Assembly: GCF_002920915.1 (NCBI RefSeq)
Contig: NZ_PQVF01000007.1
Coordinates: 124,001-188,000 of the forward strand
Reading direction: 5' to 3'
DNA from: Solitalea longa
Lineage (GTDB): Bacteria > Bacteroidota > Bacteroidia > Sphingobacteriales > Sphingobacteriaceae
DNA length: 64,000 nucleotides
Made by a program: the position numbers and the translations under genes. A model generated the notes under the pieces. That model did not search any database. It was not told the DNA's origin and saw only the letters and a program-made list of their open reading frames with translations. Shown here in pieces: positions 19,983 to 28,498 of the stretch (position 1 is the stretch's first letter; the number at the start of each line of letters is the position of its first letter).

Positions 19983-21464
19983 TTAATTACTCTTTGGTTC
20001 AACGCCAAGTTCTTTAATTTTTGCTTCAATTCGTTTGTTGTAATCTTCTATCTGTGTTCTGTATTGATCTGTATCTTCTGAAATTGCTTTGTAAAGTAAT
20101 TCATAGCTTTTTATCCGGAGCTCACAATATTCTTTTAAAAGGGTATTCCTGGTTTTGATTTCAAGAGGCAATTCTAAGTCTTTGAAACTGTCAATAAGTT
20201 TTATGTTTTCGTTCCAATAGTAAATCCCTCTGTCTTTAATTTCGTAAAGTAATTTGTCGTTAGGGGTGTCTTGTGGCAAGTTATAAACTTCTAATGCCAT
20301 GGCTTCCATTGACACAAACGACTTAATTTTAGTATCGTATATTCCAAAGTCATTTGGGATTTTTTTGTACACTCCAAACGATGAAACAAGAATTACAATT
20401 GACAATAAACCAATTGTTCCGAATTTCAATTTGACCTCCTCTGGTTTTTTAAGGCTAGGGATCAAAGCATAACCAATAACCAATCCGCCAACTAAGCCTC
20501 CAATGTGGGCAGCATTATCAATACCGGCTCTGAGGCCGTTTATTAAATTATAGGCAACGAAAACTCCAATACTTGTCAATAAAGCCTTTCTTGCTGTCTT
20601 TTCAATTAGATTAGTTGTTAGCATAGCGAGAAAGACACCATACATACCAAATACTGCACCTGATGCACCTGCGCTAATTGTTAGATCGTGCCACCATAAA
20701 CTTGCAATACTTGCAGTAATTCCTGTAAGCAAGTAGGCAGAAATAAATCTTGTTTTACCCAAAAGAGGTTCTAATAAAACACCAATATTAAGCAGAGCAT
20801 ACATATTCATTAAAAGGTGGAAAACTCCTATATGTAAAAAGCAATTGGTTATTAATCGCCACCATTGGCCTTGTAAAGTCATTGGACGGAAGTTTGCACC
20901 CCAATTCAGTAAACTTTCATTGTCCGGCAACATAATATTCACCCCACAAACAGCCATTAAAATAAAGATCAGAATATTTAAGTCGATAAGAATTGGCGTA
21001 ATGAAAAAACCTTTAACCGGCTTGAAGATAGAAAAGAAGCTTGTGATTTGTTCGGTGGTTGTTGCGGGTGGCAACGTTAAAATATCGTCTTTAGCTGAAA
21101 CAAGTTGATCTTTTAGTTCCTGATATTTTTCCTCAAGTTGTTCTATTGTTAAGGTCGATTTTAGTTCTTCGAAATTGGCAATGACATTGGTAACATTTTT
21201 CTTGTTTCTGCCCAAATCCATCATCTCATTTCCTATCGATGCGCTTTGAATGTTAGCAATTCCGTTTTCTATTTTGATTTTAATTTCTGCATTCCAAGAA
21301 AAGGTACCGTTATCTGTATAAGCAATAAGGCCGTTGTCACTAAGGTAACTAACATTCCAATTTAATTGCTTTATCGTTTCAGTTGCAAGCACAAGAAACT
21401 GTTGTTGTGTCAAATCGTTAAGCGAAAAATCTTCACTGTGCTTAGGGCTAAATCCTACGGCCAT
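19983..21464 (-). CDS. Rhomboid-family intramembrane serine protease
   Basis: 493 residues. A soluble N-terminal region (~1-145) precedes six or more membrane helices (~155-345). The catalytic serine is Ser268 in SAGASGAVFG; the partner histidine is His320 in NAAHIGGLVGG; the HLLMN motif (216-220) gives the oxyanion residues. It cleaves membrane-embedded substrates in the inner membrane. A soluble, Lys/Glu-rich C-terminal tail (~370-493) is longer than usual for rhomboids. Substrate unknown; standalone gene. Confidence 0.88.
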   Translation of the reverse strand: MAVGFSPKHSEDFSLNDLTQQQFLVLATETIKQLNWNVSYLSDNGLIAYTDNGTFSWNAEIKIKIENGIANIQSASIGNEMMDLGRNKKNVTNVIANFEELKSTLTIEQLEEKYQELKDQLVSAKDDILTLPPATTTEQITSFFSIFKPVKGFFITPILIDLNILIFILMAVCGVNIMLPDNESLLNWGANFRPMTLQGQWWRLITNCFLHIGVFHLLMNMYALLNIGVLLEPLLGKTRFISAYLLTGITASIASLWWHDLTISAGASGAVFGMYGVFLAMLTTNLIEKTARKALLTSIGVFVAYNLINGLRAGIDNAAHIGGLVGGLVIGYALIPSLKKPEEVKLKFGTIGLLSIVILVSSFGVYKKIPNDFGIYDTKIKSFVSMEAMALEVYNLPQDTPNDKLLYEIKDRGIYYWNENIKLIDSFKDLELPLEIKTRNTLLKEYCELRIKSYELLYKAISEDTDQYRTQIEDYNKRIEAKIKELGVEPKSN

Positions 21465-21639
21465 ATTTTTATTATTGTTTTTGTTGTGTTGTTTACAATT
21501 TCAGACTAACGGTTTTCATCTTCAGAACTTCAGTTTTTGTTCCTTAGCAAAACCAAAGCGTAAGTATATAATTCCTTTAAATCAGGAGGGTTGCCTACTA
21601 ACATTTCAGTAAACTCTATTACGTGTAGATTCATTTTTG

Positions 21640-22050
21640 CTAATCCTGATTCTCTAAATACTTAAAGCTGATTCTATACTTCCTCTTTTCTTTATTCATT
21701 ATTGCATAGGTTATAGCGTAATAATCTAATTCCGTACAGGTTACATCAGAATTAACCCAATAAAACAGATCTAATGAATCTTCCTTGATTTTAATGCTCC
21801 CTTTATACGAAGCACACCCAGCTCCTGGAAATTCTATATATACCAATAGAGTGTCTCCCTTTTGAGAAATAACAGGGCTGACTTTAAAGTTATTATTAAG
21901 GTAGCCTTCTGATTCTTTCTCTGTTTGTTCTCTGAGAAATTTGTAATCATATGAGATCAGCTCTTTATTAAAAACCAATGGAGCCTGCCCGAATACGTTC
22001 GCGCTCATAATTAAAAATAAAGCAGTTAAAGCTGTTTTTTGAAAAGTCAT
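21640..22050 (-). CDS. Secreted hypothetical protein
   Basis: 136 residues with a signal peptide (about residues 1-21, ending NVFGQ). The mature part is predicted beta-rich and has two cysteines (in GAGCAS and VTCTEL) that could form a disulfide. Not recognised as a known family. Convergent or shared transcription with neighbours is not evident. Confidence 0.5.
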   Translation of the reverse strand: MTFQKTALTALFLIMSANVFGQAPLVFNKELISYDYKFLREQTEKESEGYLNNNFKVSPVISQKGDTLLVYIEFPGAGCASYKGSIKIKEDSLDLFYWVNSDVTCTELDYYAITYAIMNKEKRKYRISFKYLENQD

Positions 22051-22246
22051 TTTGAAATGATACTAATGCAATTTTAGTTGGTTAATTGATTTTATTCTGG
22101 TTTATCCAAGTAAAAATGCTTAACTATTAATTTTCTAAAATAAATATTCCGTTTATTTCTCCAAATTTAAAACGTAACTGAATCAGACCTGAAACAGGAG
22201 GGAGGGAATGGATATTTTCCGGCTTTTAATACTATAGGTTTTAGCT

Positions 22247-22597
22247 TTATAAAAGATCTAAAATAGCCTTAAGGCTATTAACTAGTTGATACCTTTGATT
22301 ATCATTTATCGCGCCTAACTTCTTAATAAATCGCTTATTATCGATTGCCCTAATTTGGTCAACCATTATATCACTTTCGGTATCTAAATTACCTTTTGGC
22401 AAATGTACGCGCAGCACATCAGCACCTTTTTGTACATTGGTAGTTATAGGACAAATAATCGTACTAGGATGCTCAAATTCATTTAATAAATCAGTTTGAA
22501 CTATAACCACCGGTCTTGTTTTGCCAGCTTCCGTTCCTTGTTTAGGGTTTAAATCAGCAAGCCAAATTTCAAATCTTTTAATGGTCAAATTCATCAT
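22247..22597 (-). CDS. MazF/PemK-like toxin
   Basis: 116 residues, the usual size. Family features: FEIWLADLNP near the start, the substrate-loop sequence GTEAGKTRPVVIVQ, CPITT, and MVDQIRAIDNKRF. MazF/PemK toxins are mRNA interferases of type II toxin-antitoxin systems. The first codons overlap the end of the antitoxin gene by 20 bases, so translation is coupled. A second ATG follows the first directly. Confidence 0.9.
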   Translation of the reverse strand: MMNLTIKRFEIWLADLNPKQGTEAGKTRPVVIVQTDLLNEFEHPSTIICPITTNVQKGADVLRVHLPKGNLDTESDIMVDQIRAIDNKRFIKKLGAINDNQRYQLVNSLKAILDLL

Positions 22598-22814
22598 TTA
22601 ATGCTTCAAATTCAGATAATACCTTTATTGATTCGCTACGTACTAAGGCAGATTCTTTTTTAAATTTTTCCTTTAATAAATTACGCTTCTGTACTTGGTT
22701 ATACGCATCTAAAGCTTCATTTATATATCTATTTCTAGGAATATGTAAAGCTTCCGTTATTTTTTCCACATCAGAAAAAATACCCGTTTCCAGTTTTAAA
22801 GATAAAGTTTTCAT
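22578..22814 (-). CDS. Ribbon-helix-helix-type antitoxin
   Basis: 78 residues. The N-terminus (KTLSLKLETGIFSDVEKITEALHIPRNRYINEAL) reads as a beta strand followed by two helices, i.e. a ribbon-helix-helix DNA-binding fold; the C-terminal half is charged and helical and should bind the toxin. It precedes the MazF-like gene, overlapping it by 20 bases, as in type II systems. Likely represses its own promoter through the repeats at 22841-22866. Confidence 0.8.
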   Translation of the reverse strand: MKTLSLKLETGIFSDVEKITEALHIPRNRYINEALDAYNQVQKRNLLKEKFKKESALVRSESIKVLSEFEALNDEFDH

Positions 22815-22839
22815 AATCGTTCAGATCGTTTGCCTTTCG

Positions 22840-22870
22840 CAAAAGTATACACAAAAAGTATATACTGCAA
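22840..22870 (-). promoter_or_regulatory. Promoter and probable operator of the toxin-antitoxin pair
   Basis: Minus strand: TTG (22868-22870), 20-base spacer, TACTTTTG (22840-22847), 25 bases ahead of the antitoxin ATG. The spacer contains two 13-base direct repeats starting aaaagtata (22841 and 22854); the second carries the perfect palindrome agtatatact (22857-22866), and gtatac (22845-22850) overlaps the -7 box. This is the expected design for autorepression. The region from 22871 to 23080 shows nothing else. Confidence 0.6.
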
Positions 22871-23080
22871 GTATTTAATTTGGTGCTTAATTCAGCTATT
22901 GGCTGGAATGCTTCTATTGGTTATTTATACTAATCTTAACGTTTACTAAATGGGCACTACTTTGGTTTTGTGTGTAGTATGTGAATAATCGTTTAACATG
23001 GTGTAACGGTCTTTTATCTTATTGCACTTTTAACCGTTCAAGTTGTGGATAGAGGACGAATCATAGAAATGCTATAAAAC

Positions 23081-23110
23081 AAAAAAGCACCCTTTTGAGG
23101 TGCTTTTGTT
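23081..23110 (-). terminator. Terminator of tRNA-Ser
   Basis: A 9-bp stem aaaagcacc (23083-23091) with ggtgctttt (23099-23107) followed by a T-run on the minus strand, ten bases after the tRNA 3' end. Confidence 0.8.
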
Positions 23111-23117
23111 TTTTCCG

Positions 23118-23202
23118 CGGAAAGTGAGGGATTCGAACCCCCGGACCTGTTACAGTCAACGGTTTTCAAGACCGCCGCATTCGACCACTCTGCCAACTTT
23201 CC
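23118..23202 (-). tRNA. tRNA-Ser (anticodon UGA)
   Basis: 85 bases forming a complete type II tRNA: acceptor stem GGAAAGT/ACTTTCC, D arm with TGGCAGAGTGG, anticodon loop CTTGAAA (anticodon TGA), long variable arm, T arm GGGGGTTCGAATCCC. Discriminator base G; the CCA end is not encoded. It reads UCA and other UCN serine codons. Confidence 0.96.
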
Positions 23203-23207
23203 GGAGG

Positions 23208-23238
23208 CAAAAGTACAAATTCGGAGGTTACTGCCAAA
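23208..23238 (-). promoter_or_regulatory. Promoter of tRNA-Ser
   Basis: Minus strand TTTG (23235-23238), 19-base spacer, TACTTTTG (23208-23215). Only 5 bases separate the -7 box from the mature tRNA 5' end, so transcription likely begins at or next to the tRNA itself. Confidence 0.65.
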
Positions 23239-23261
23239 TAAAATTTTCAAAAAAACGCTAA

Positions 23262-24263
23262 TCAGCTGGTTTTAAGCCTGTTTTTTTCTCCTGATGGATT
23301 TTTGCGGCGCTTCCAGTCGGGTATTTCGCTCTCTTCAGCAATAATTAAGCTCCGTTTTGATAGCTCAATACTTGCGTTTAATTCATAACCGATGAGAATG
23401 ATCATCGAATTAATATACAACCAGATCATGATAACAATTAAGGTACCTATAGAGCCGTAGAGCTTATTATAATTACCAAATCGGTTAATATAAAAAGCGA
23501 AACATATAGAAACAATTATGGCCAGGAACATGGCCAAAACCGAACCCGGCGTTATAAAGCGCTTAGATCGTGTTGTAGACGGTCCATAGTAATATAATAT
23601 GGAGGTGGCAAACAAAAACAGGAGAGAAATAACCAGCCAGCGAAACGACTGTAATAAGAAAACTAAAAACCAGCCTTTAATTAATCCTTCTGATTCGAGA
23701 AAATTAATGATGAACTCACCGGCAATTAAAAAGGTGATACCTACCACCAACGAAATTGCAATGTAAAGGGTAAGCAACAGGGCAATGGTTCTTTTGCGGA
23801 TAAATGTTCGTCGCTCAGCCACTAACGAAGCCTTATTGAACGCTCTCATCAGAGAGTTAACACCATTTGTTGAAAAGAACAAAGCCGTTATAAAACCGAA
23901 TGAAAGCAAGCTGACGTTCTGGTTTTTAATAATGTCGAATAAGGTGTCTTCAGCTGCTTTGTAGGCATTATAGGGGAGGATCTGCATCAGCAGTGACATC
24001 AAATGATCCTGAAATCCCTCAATAGGTATATAGGGGATAAGCGTAAACAAAAAAATGATAGCCGGAAATATAGCCAATAAGAAGCTGTATGCCAGCGATG
24101 ACGATTTGGTAACCAGTGACTCCTTACCCAGTTCGTGGAAAAAGAAAACAGCCACCGTATAAATTGGCAATTGTTGAAATCCGGGTAAAGCAGTGCGCTT
24201 GGTCCACAAAATGAACCCACGGTATAACCTGAACTTATTTAATAAATGTTCTACTTTTCCCAT
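23262..24263 (-). CDS. YihY/BrkB family inner-membrane protein
   Basis: 333 residues. Six hydrophobic helices, with family hallmarks in AYSFLLAIFPAIIFLFTLIP, STNGVNSLMRAFNKA, and the conserved WLYINSMIILIGYELNA near the end. Formerly mis-named 'ribonuclease BN'; actual function is unknown. A Lys/Arg-rich cytoplasmic tail closes the protein. It lies 36 bases downstream of the thioesterase gene on the same strand, possibly in one transcript. Confidence 0.9.
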   Translation of the reverse strand: MGKVEHLLNKFRLYRGFILWTKRTALPGFQQLPIYTVAVFFFHELGKESLVTKSSSLAYSFLLAIFPAIIFLFTLIPYIPIEGFQDHLMSLLMQILPYNAYKAAEDTLFDIIKNQNVSLLSFGFITALFFSTNGVNSLMRAFNKASLVAERRTFIRKRTIALLLTLYIAISLVVGITFLIAGEFIINFLESEGLIKGWFLVFLLQSFRWLVISLLFLFATSILYYYGPSTTRSKRFITPGSVLAMFLAIIVSICFAFYINRFGNYNKLYGSIGTLIVIMIWLYINSMIILIGYELNASIELSKRSLIIAEESEIPDWKRRKNPSGEKNRLKTS

Positions 24264-24299
24264 TTAAATTCTTCCGAAGTATAAAACTACCATTTAAAA

Positions 24300-24707
24300 C
24301 TATTCAAAGTAGGTTTTTAGTTTGTCCATAAACTCTTGTGGTGCATGGCAGGGTTTATTGGTTTTCATATCCACAAACACCAGTTTAGTATGTGCAATGG
24401 TAATAAGCTCTCCTGCTTCATTAAATAACTCGTAATCGAAATGAATGCGAATAGCCGGTTTATGTTTTACCGAAGTTTTTATAGTGATCTCATCATCATA
24501 CCGGGCCGGTTTAATGTATTTAACGTTGAGTTCTAAAACAGGCATCATAATACCCGATTCTTCAAAACTTTTATAGCTAAGCCCCATACTTCGAAGCATC
24601 TCTACACGGGCAACTTCCAGAAATTCGGCATAATTTCCGTAATACATATAACCCATTTGATCTGTTTCGCCGTATCGAACGCGTAGTTTGGTTTCGTGTG
24701 TAAACAT
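24300..24707 (-). CDS. YbgC-type acyl-CoA thioesterase (hotdog fold)
   Basis: 135 residues, typical of 4HBT/YbgC enzymes. The N-terminal catalytic segment is RVRYGETDQMGYMYYGNYAE, with the Asp in ETDQMG as the likely general base; the KYIKPARYDDEI strand follows. It hydrolyses acyl-CoA thioesters in the cytoplasm; substrate unknown. A long imperfect hairpin lies just upstream of its start. Confidence 0.85.
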   Translation of the reverse strand: MFTHETKLRVRYGETDQMGYMYYGNYAEFLEVARVEMLRSMGLSYKSFEESGIMMPVLELNVKYIKPARYDDEITIKTSVKHKPAIRIHFDYELFNEAGELITIAHTKLVFVDMKTNKPCHAPQEFMDKLKTYFE

Positions 24708-24727
24708 GTTTTTAATTGTAATGCAGT

Positions 24728-24767
24728 GTTATGAATAAAACCCAAGAGTCTGGATTTCATTCATAAC
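24728..24767 (-). other. 17-bp hairpin between DPP-IV gene and thioesterase gene
   Basis: The arms gttatgaataaaaccca (24728-24744) and tggatttcattcataac (24751-24767) pair over 17 bp with two wobble pairs and a 6-base loop. It fills most of the 83-base gap. No T-run follows on the minus strand, so it may attenuate or protect the mRNA rather than end it. Confidence 0.5.
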
Positions 24768-24790
24768 GATTTTATTTAGTGGTTTGATTT

Positions 24791-27052
24791 TTATTTAGCT
24801 CCCGGAGGGCAATGTTCTAACAAGTAATTGGTTAGTAGATTGAACAAATGCTCATCGGTTCCTTTGCCTTCATTAATTGAATGAGAGCGGTTAGGATATA
24901 CCATCATCGTAAATGGCTTTCCGGCTTCAATTAAGGCATTTACCAGCATTTCGTGGTTTTGGTAATGAACATTATCGTCACCACTTCCATGAACAAGCAA
25001 TAAATTGCCTTTTAATCCCTTTACAAAATTGATAGAAGAACCTTGTTTATACGCTTCTGTTGATTGTGGAATTAAGCCCATGTAACGTTCTTCATAAATA
25101 TTGTCGTAGGTCAACAGGTTAGAAACTCCCGCTACGGCCATTCCGGTTTTAAAGATATCAGGATATTTAAACATCAGGTTTTGGGTGGATGAACCGCCGC
25201 CACTCCAACCCCAAACAGCAATTCGCTCACTGTCAACCCAAGGCCATTTTAAAATCTCTTTGGCAGCCATAGCCTGATCCTTAATATTCAGGTTGCCAAT
25301 GTTTTGAAAAATAGCTTTCCTCCAGGCGCGTCCCTTGGCCACGGGCGTTCCACGGTTATCCAAAGAAATAATTACATAACCTTTACTTGCCCAAGCCTGG
25401 TGCCAGCTATTTGGCGAGAAACTATCTTTTACCGTAGCTGCTGCCGGTTCGCCATACAAATCAAATAAAACAGGGTATTTCTTGCTTTCGTCGAAATTAG
25501 CCGGTTTTATCACCCAACCGTCAATGGTAACACCATCGCTAGTGCTAACCTGGAAAAAGCTTTTAGGGTTGGGCAAATATTGCTTTAGCTGTTCCGCGGT
25601 CAGGTTATAGCTATGACCTTCTCTTAATCGTTTTTTAGTAGTTAAACTAATGAACTCTTCTGTTGGAGCAGTTTGATAATTTGAAAAGCCATGAACCGCA
25701 TATTGGGCATCAGGCGAAATGTTATACTTGTGTGTGCCTTTTTGTGCTTCAGAAGAAACAGAAATTAGTGTACCTGTTCCATCCAGTTTAGTAGCGTATA
25801 AATATTGCTGCGTTGCATTTTGAGTCGATCCATAGAAGTATAACAGGCCTTTCTTCTGATCAATACCTACCACATCCATTACATCGTAATTTCCTTTAGA
25901 AATAAGGCGTTCGTTTGATCCATCACGGTTAAGGCGATAAACATGGCGCCATCCGTCTTTTTCGGTCGTCCATAAAAACTCTTTACCACTATTGATAAAA
26001 TCCCAACCTACACGATCATATTGCCAGAAATAATTCAGATCGATCCAGGCAACATCACTTTCTTCATAAATATTTTTAGCCAAGCCTGTTTGGGAATTAA
26101 CCAGGTATAGTCGACAGGTATCCTGTTTTCGGTTTAATTGCTGGACCATTAGCTCATTGCTGTTTCCGGCCCAATCCATGCGTGGAAGGTAGTTTTTTAC
26201 CGGATCGCCCGGGATATCCAACCATTTGATTTGAGCCGATTGAACGTTGACCACTCCAATTTTCGCCCTTGATGGATCATAGCCCACTTTAGGATATTCA
26301 ACCGGAACATTAAAGGAGTAAATAGAATCCGTAGTATTCAGCATCAGGTAATTGCCAATTTTAGAGGCATCAATTTGCCAAAATGCGATCGATTGCCCAT
26401 CAGGGCTCCATCTAAAGCCATCGCGACAAAATAACTCCTCTTCATAGACCCAATCAAAAGTGCCGTTTATAATCCGGTTAGTGCCATCAGTTGTTAGTTG
26501 TTTGATGGTTCCACTTTTTAAGTCTTCTACGTAAATATTATGTTTACTTACATAAGCGGCTTTAGATCCATCGGCCGAAAGTTTGGCAAATTGAAGCGAT
26601 GATTCGGGAAGGGAGTTACCCAACTTTTTCAACGATTTACTATTCAGATCAAAGAGCCAAAAATCGCCACGAGTATTTTCGCGCCAAACCCTTTTGGAAT
26701 TGGAGAAGAGGACTATTTTTTGAGTCCCAGGGTACCAGGTATAGGCTTCAACCGGAAGTGTAGCATTATTAACAATTAAGCTTGATGAAGCCACCAGCAC
26801 TTTTCGCGAAAAATTGTTGGCGGGATCATATTCTGCTATTTCATAACCACCCGAAACTTCTTCCATATTGGTAAACAGATGACCCGTTTTATTCCATTGG
26901 ATATCTCCAAAGCTCATGTTTTGATCTTGAGCTGGCAAAGTAAGATCAAATTTTAGTGCAAGCTGTTTGGGAAGCGGCTGACCGTTGGCGATAAGAGAAG
27001 AGCTTCCCAATAAAAACAGGGCAAGAAAAATCTTATTGATGCTACATTTCAT
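24791..27052 (-). CDS. Dipeptidyl-peptidase IV-like serine peptidase (S9B)
   Basis: 753 residues with a signal peptide ending near SLIANGQ. The N-terminal ~480 residues are the DPP-IV beta-propeller (with the double-Glu type stretch DWVYEEELF that binds substrate N-termini). The C-terminal hydrolase has Ser617 in GWSGGG, Asp692/693 in GSGDDNVHYQ and His724 in NRSHSI. It should remove X-Pro/X-Ala dipeptides from peptides in the periplasm. Confidence 0.93.
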   Translation of the reverse strand: MKCSINKIFLALFLLGSSSLIANGQPLPKQLALKFDLTLPAQDQNMSFGDIQWNKTGHLFTNMEEVSGGYEIAEYDPANNFSRKVLVASSSLIVNNATLPVEAYTWYPGTQKIVLFSNSKRVWRENTRGDFWLFDLNSKSLKKLGNSLPESSLQFAKLSADGSKAAYVSKHNIYVEDLKSGTIKQLTTDGTNRIINGTFDWVYEEELFCRDGFRWSPDGQSIAFWQIDASKIGNYLMLNTTDSIYSFNVPVEYPKVGYDPSRAKIGVVNVQSAQIKWLDIPGDPVKNYLPRMDWAGNSNELMVQQLNRKQDTCRLYLVNSQTGLAKNIYEESDVAWIDLNYFWQYDRVGWDFINSGKEFLWTTEKDGWRHVYRLNRDGSNERLISKGNYDVMDVVGIDQKKGLLYFYGSTQNATQQYLYATKLDGTGTLISVSSEAQKGTHKYNISPDAQYAVHGFSNYQTAPTEEFISLTTKKRLREGHSYNLTAEQLKQYLPNPKSFFQVSTSDGVTIDGWVIKPANFDESKKYPVLFDLYGEPAAATVKDSFSPNSWHQAWASKGYVIISLDNRGTPVAKGRAWRKAIFQNIGNLNIKDQAMAAKEILKWPWVDSERIAVWGWSGGGSSTQNLMFKYPDIFKTGMAVAGVSNLLTYDNIYEERYMGLIPQSTEAYKQGSSINFVKGLKGNLLLVHGSGDDNVHYQNHEMLVNALIEAGKPFTMMVYPNRSHSINEGKGTDEHLFNLLTNYLLEHCPPGAK

Positions 27053-27075
27053 AAGGTTAATTTTTCAATGGATAA

Positions 27076-27108
27076 ACAAAAAATGCAGCGTAATTTACAA
27101 CGCTGCAT
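27076..27108 (-). terminator. Terminator of the PASTA-rhodanese-mltG operon
   Basis: A 9-bp stem atgcagcgt (27083-27091) with acgctgcat (27100-27108), then a T-run on the minus strand, 26 bases after the mltG stop. Confidence 0.8.
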
Positions 27109-27133
27109 ACAAGTTTTTATATCAAAAGGTAAT

Positions 27134-28162
27134 TTACTTAATTCCTCTTGCATCTAACGCCTGTTGGAACTTTTTAGCATTTATCCGATGCTGTTCCATC
27201 GTTTCGGCAAAGGCATGGCGCCCCGAAAAATCATCTTTAGCACAAAAATAAATGTAGTTGTGTTTCTGATAATTCAAAACCGCATCAATAGCTGTTACCG
27301 AAGGCATTGAAATAGGGCCCGGAGGCAAGCCTGTATGCATATAAGTATTGTAAGGCGATGGATTGCTCATCATCCTTCCGCGAACGCGGTTAATGGTAAA
27401 ATCGCCTTCAGCAAATATTACGGTTGGGTCAGCTTCCAGTTTCATGCCTTTTTTCAAGCGGTTTAGATAAACACCGGCAACCACTGGCATTTCATCGCTT
27501 TTCTTGGTTTCCCAATAAACAATTGATGCTAAAACGCTTACTTTTTCAGGACTTAGACCTAACTCTTCCGCTTTTTTCTTGCGTTCCGCAGTCCAAAATT
27601 TTTGGTATTCATCGTACATCCGGCTAAAGAATTTTTGCTGATTGGTATTCCAGAACAATTCGTAGGTATTGGGAATGAATACGGTGAAAACGGTTTCAGG
27701 AGTAAATCCAAACTTACCCACAAACTGCTCATCGTTAAGCATCGTTAAAAACTTAACAGAGTCTATTTCCAACTTTCGGGCAACATAACCGGCAAATTGC
27801 GATTTGATGCGAATATTATTAAACGTTAAACGAACAGGCTCCTGGTTGCCAGCTTTCAGCATATTAACAAGCACGCGGTTGCTTATGCCTTTTGAAATAC
27901 GGTATCGACCCGCCCTTATGTTGCTGTCGTTGTATTTCATAAAATTGGCACTCCATTTAAAGCTTTCAATATTCTTCAGCAGTTTATTCTTTTCCAGGCT
28001 GTCGATCACATTTTTAAATGTTCCGCCAGTAGGAATATAGAGGTAAGCCTTCTGCTCAAAATCGCCAGTATTAGGCTTTAATAGTTTAAGGTAGAAATAG
28101 CCACCTACTGATAAGATGCCAATTAAAACAATGGCAACAATTGTTAAAATAATCTTTTTCAA
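27134..28162 (-). CDS. mltG: Endolytic murein transglycosylase MltG
   Basis: 342 residues. One N-terminal membrane helix (~5-27), then the LysM-like/YceG domain. Catalytic-domain signatures: ASIVYWETKKSDEMPVVAGVYLNRL with the essential Glu, LEADPTVIFA, and SPYNTYMHTGLPPGPI. It cleaves nascent peptidoglycan glycan strands in the inner membrane. It shares a strand and tight spacing with the rhodanese and PASTA genes, and all three face ddl, giving a cell-wall neighbourhood. Confidence 0.95.
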   Translation of the reverse strand: MKKIILTIVAIVLIGILSVGGYFYLKLLKPNTGDFEQKAYLYIPTGGTFKNVIDSLEKNKLLKNIESFKWSANFMKYNDSNIRAGRYRISKGISNRVLVNMLKAGNQEPVRLTFNNIRIKSQFAGYVARKLEIDSVKFLTMLNDEQFVGKFGFTPETVFTVFIPNTYELFWNTNQQKFFSRMYDEYQKFWTAERKKKAEELGLSPEKVSVLASIVYWETKKSDEMPVVAGVYLNRLKKGMKLEADPTVIFAEGDFTINRVRGRMMSNPSPYNTYMHTGLPPGPISMPSVTAIDAVLNYQKHNYIYFCAKDDFSGRHAFAETMEQHRINAKKFQQALDARGIK

Positions 28163-28190
28163 TTTGCTGTGGATTGGTTTAGCTGATTGA

Positions 28191-28490
28191 TTAACTATTT
28201 AGTTTTCTGATGGATAAAATTCCACCTTTAAGGTTTCGTACGTTGGTAAAACCTGATTGCTCGAGCACCTGAACAGCTGTTTTGCTGCGTATGCCATGGG
28301 CGCAAATGAGAATTAACTCATCTTCTTCATCAAATTCCAAATCGTCAATACCGGTAGTAAGTTTACCCAAGGGGATATTCACTCCACCAATATTAAACGT
28401 ATGATATTCGAGTTGATCCCTCACATCAATTATGTGCAAAGCTTCCCCTTTATCAAGCCGCTCTTTTAATTCGTTTGCACTGATATCCAT
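28191..28490 (-). CDS. Single-domain rhodanese-like protein
   Basis: 99 residues forming one rhodanese domain. The active-site loop is CAHGIRS with the catalytic Cys, the usual six-residue type. It has no signal peptide, so it is cytoplasmic; likely a sulfurtransferase or thiol-shuttling protein. It starts 8 bases after the PASTA gene stop, so the two are cotranscribed. Confidence 0.88.
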   Translation of the reverse strand: MDISANELKERLDKGEALHIIDVRDQLEYHTFNIGGVNIPLGKLTTGIDDLEFDEEDELILICAHGIRSKTAVQVLEQSGFTNVRNLKGGILSIRKLNS

Positions 28491-28498
28491 TTCAATTA

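Noticed and set aside
23038-23250. 70-codon minus-strand frame over the tRNA
   Set aside because: It runs straight through tRNA-Ser and its terminator, so it is a chance frame.
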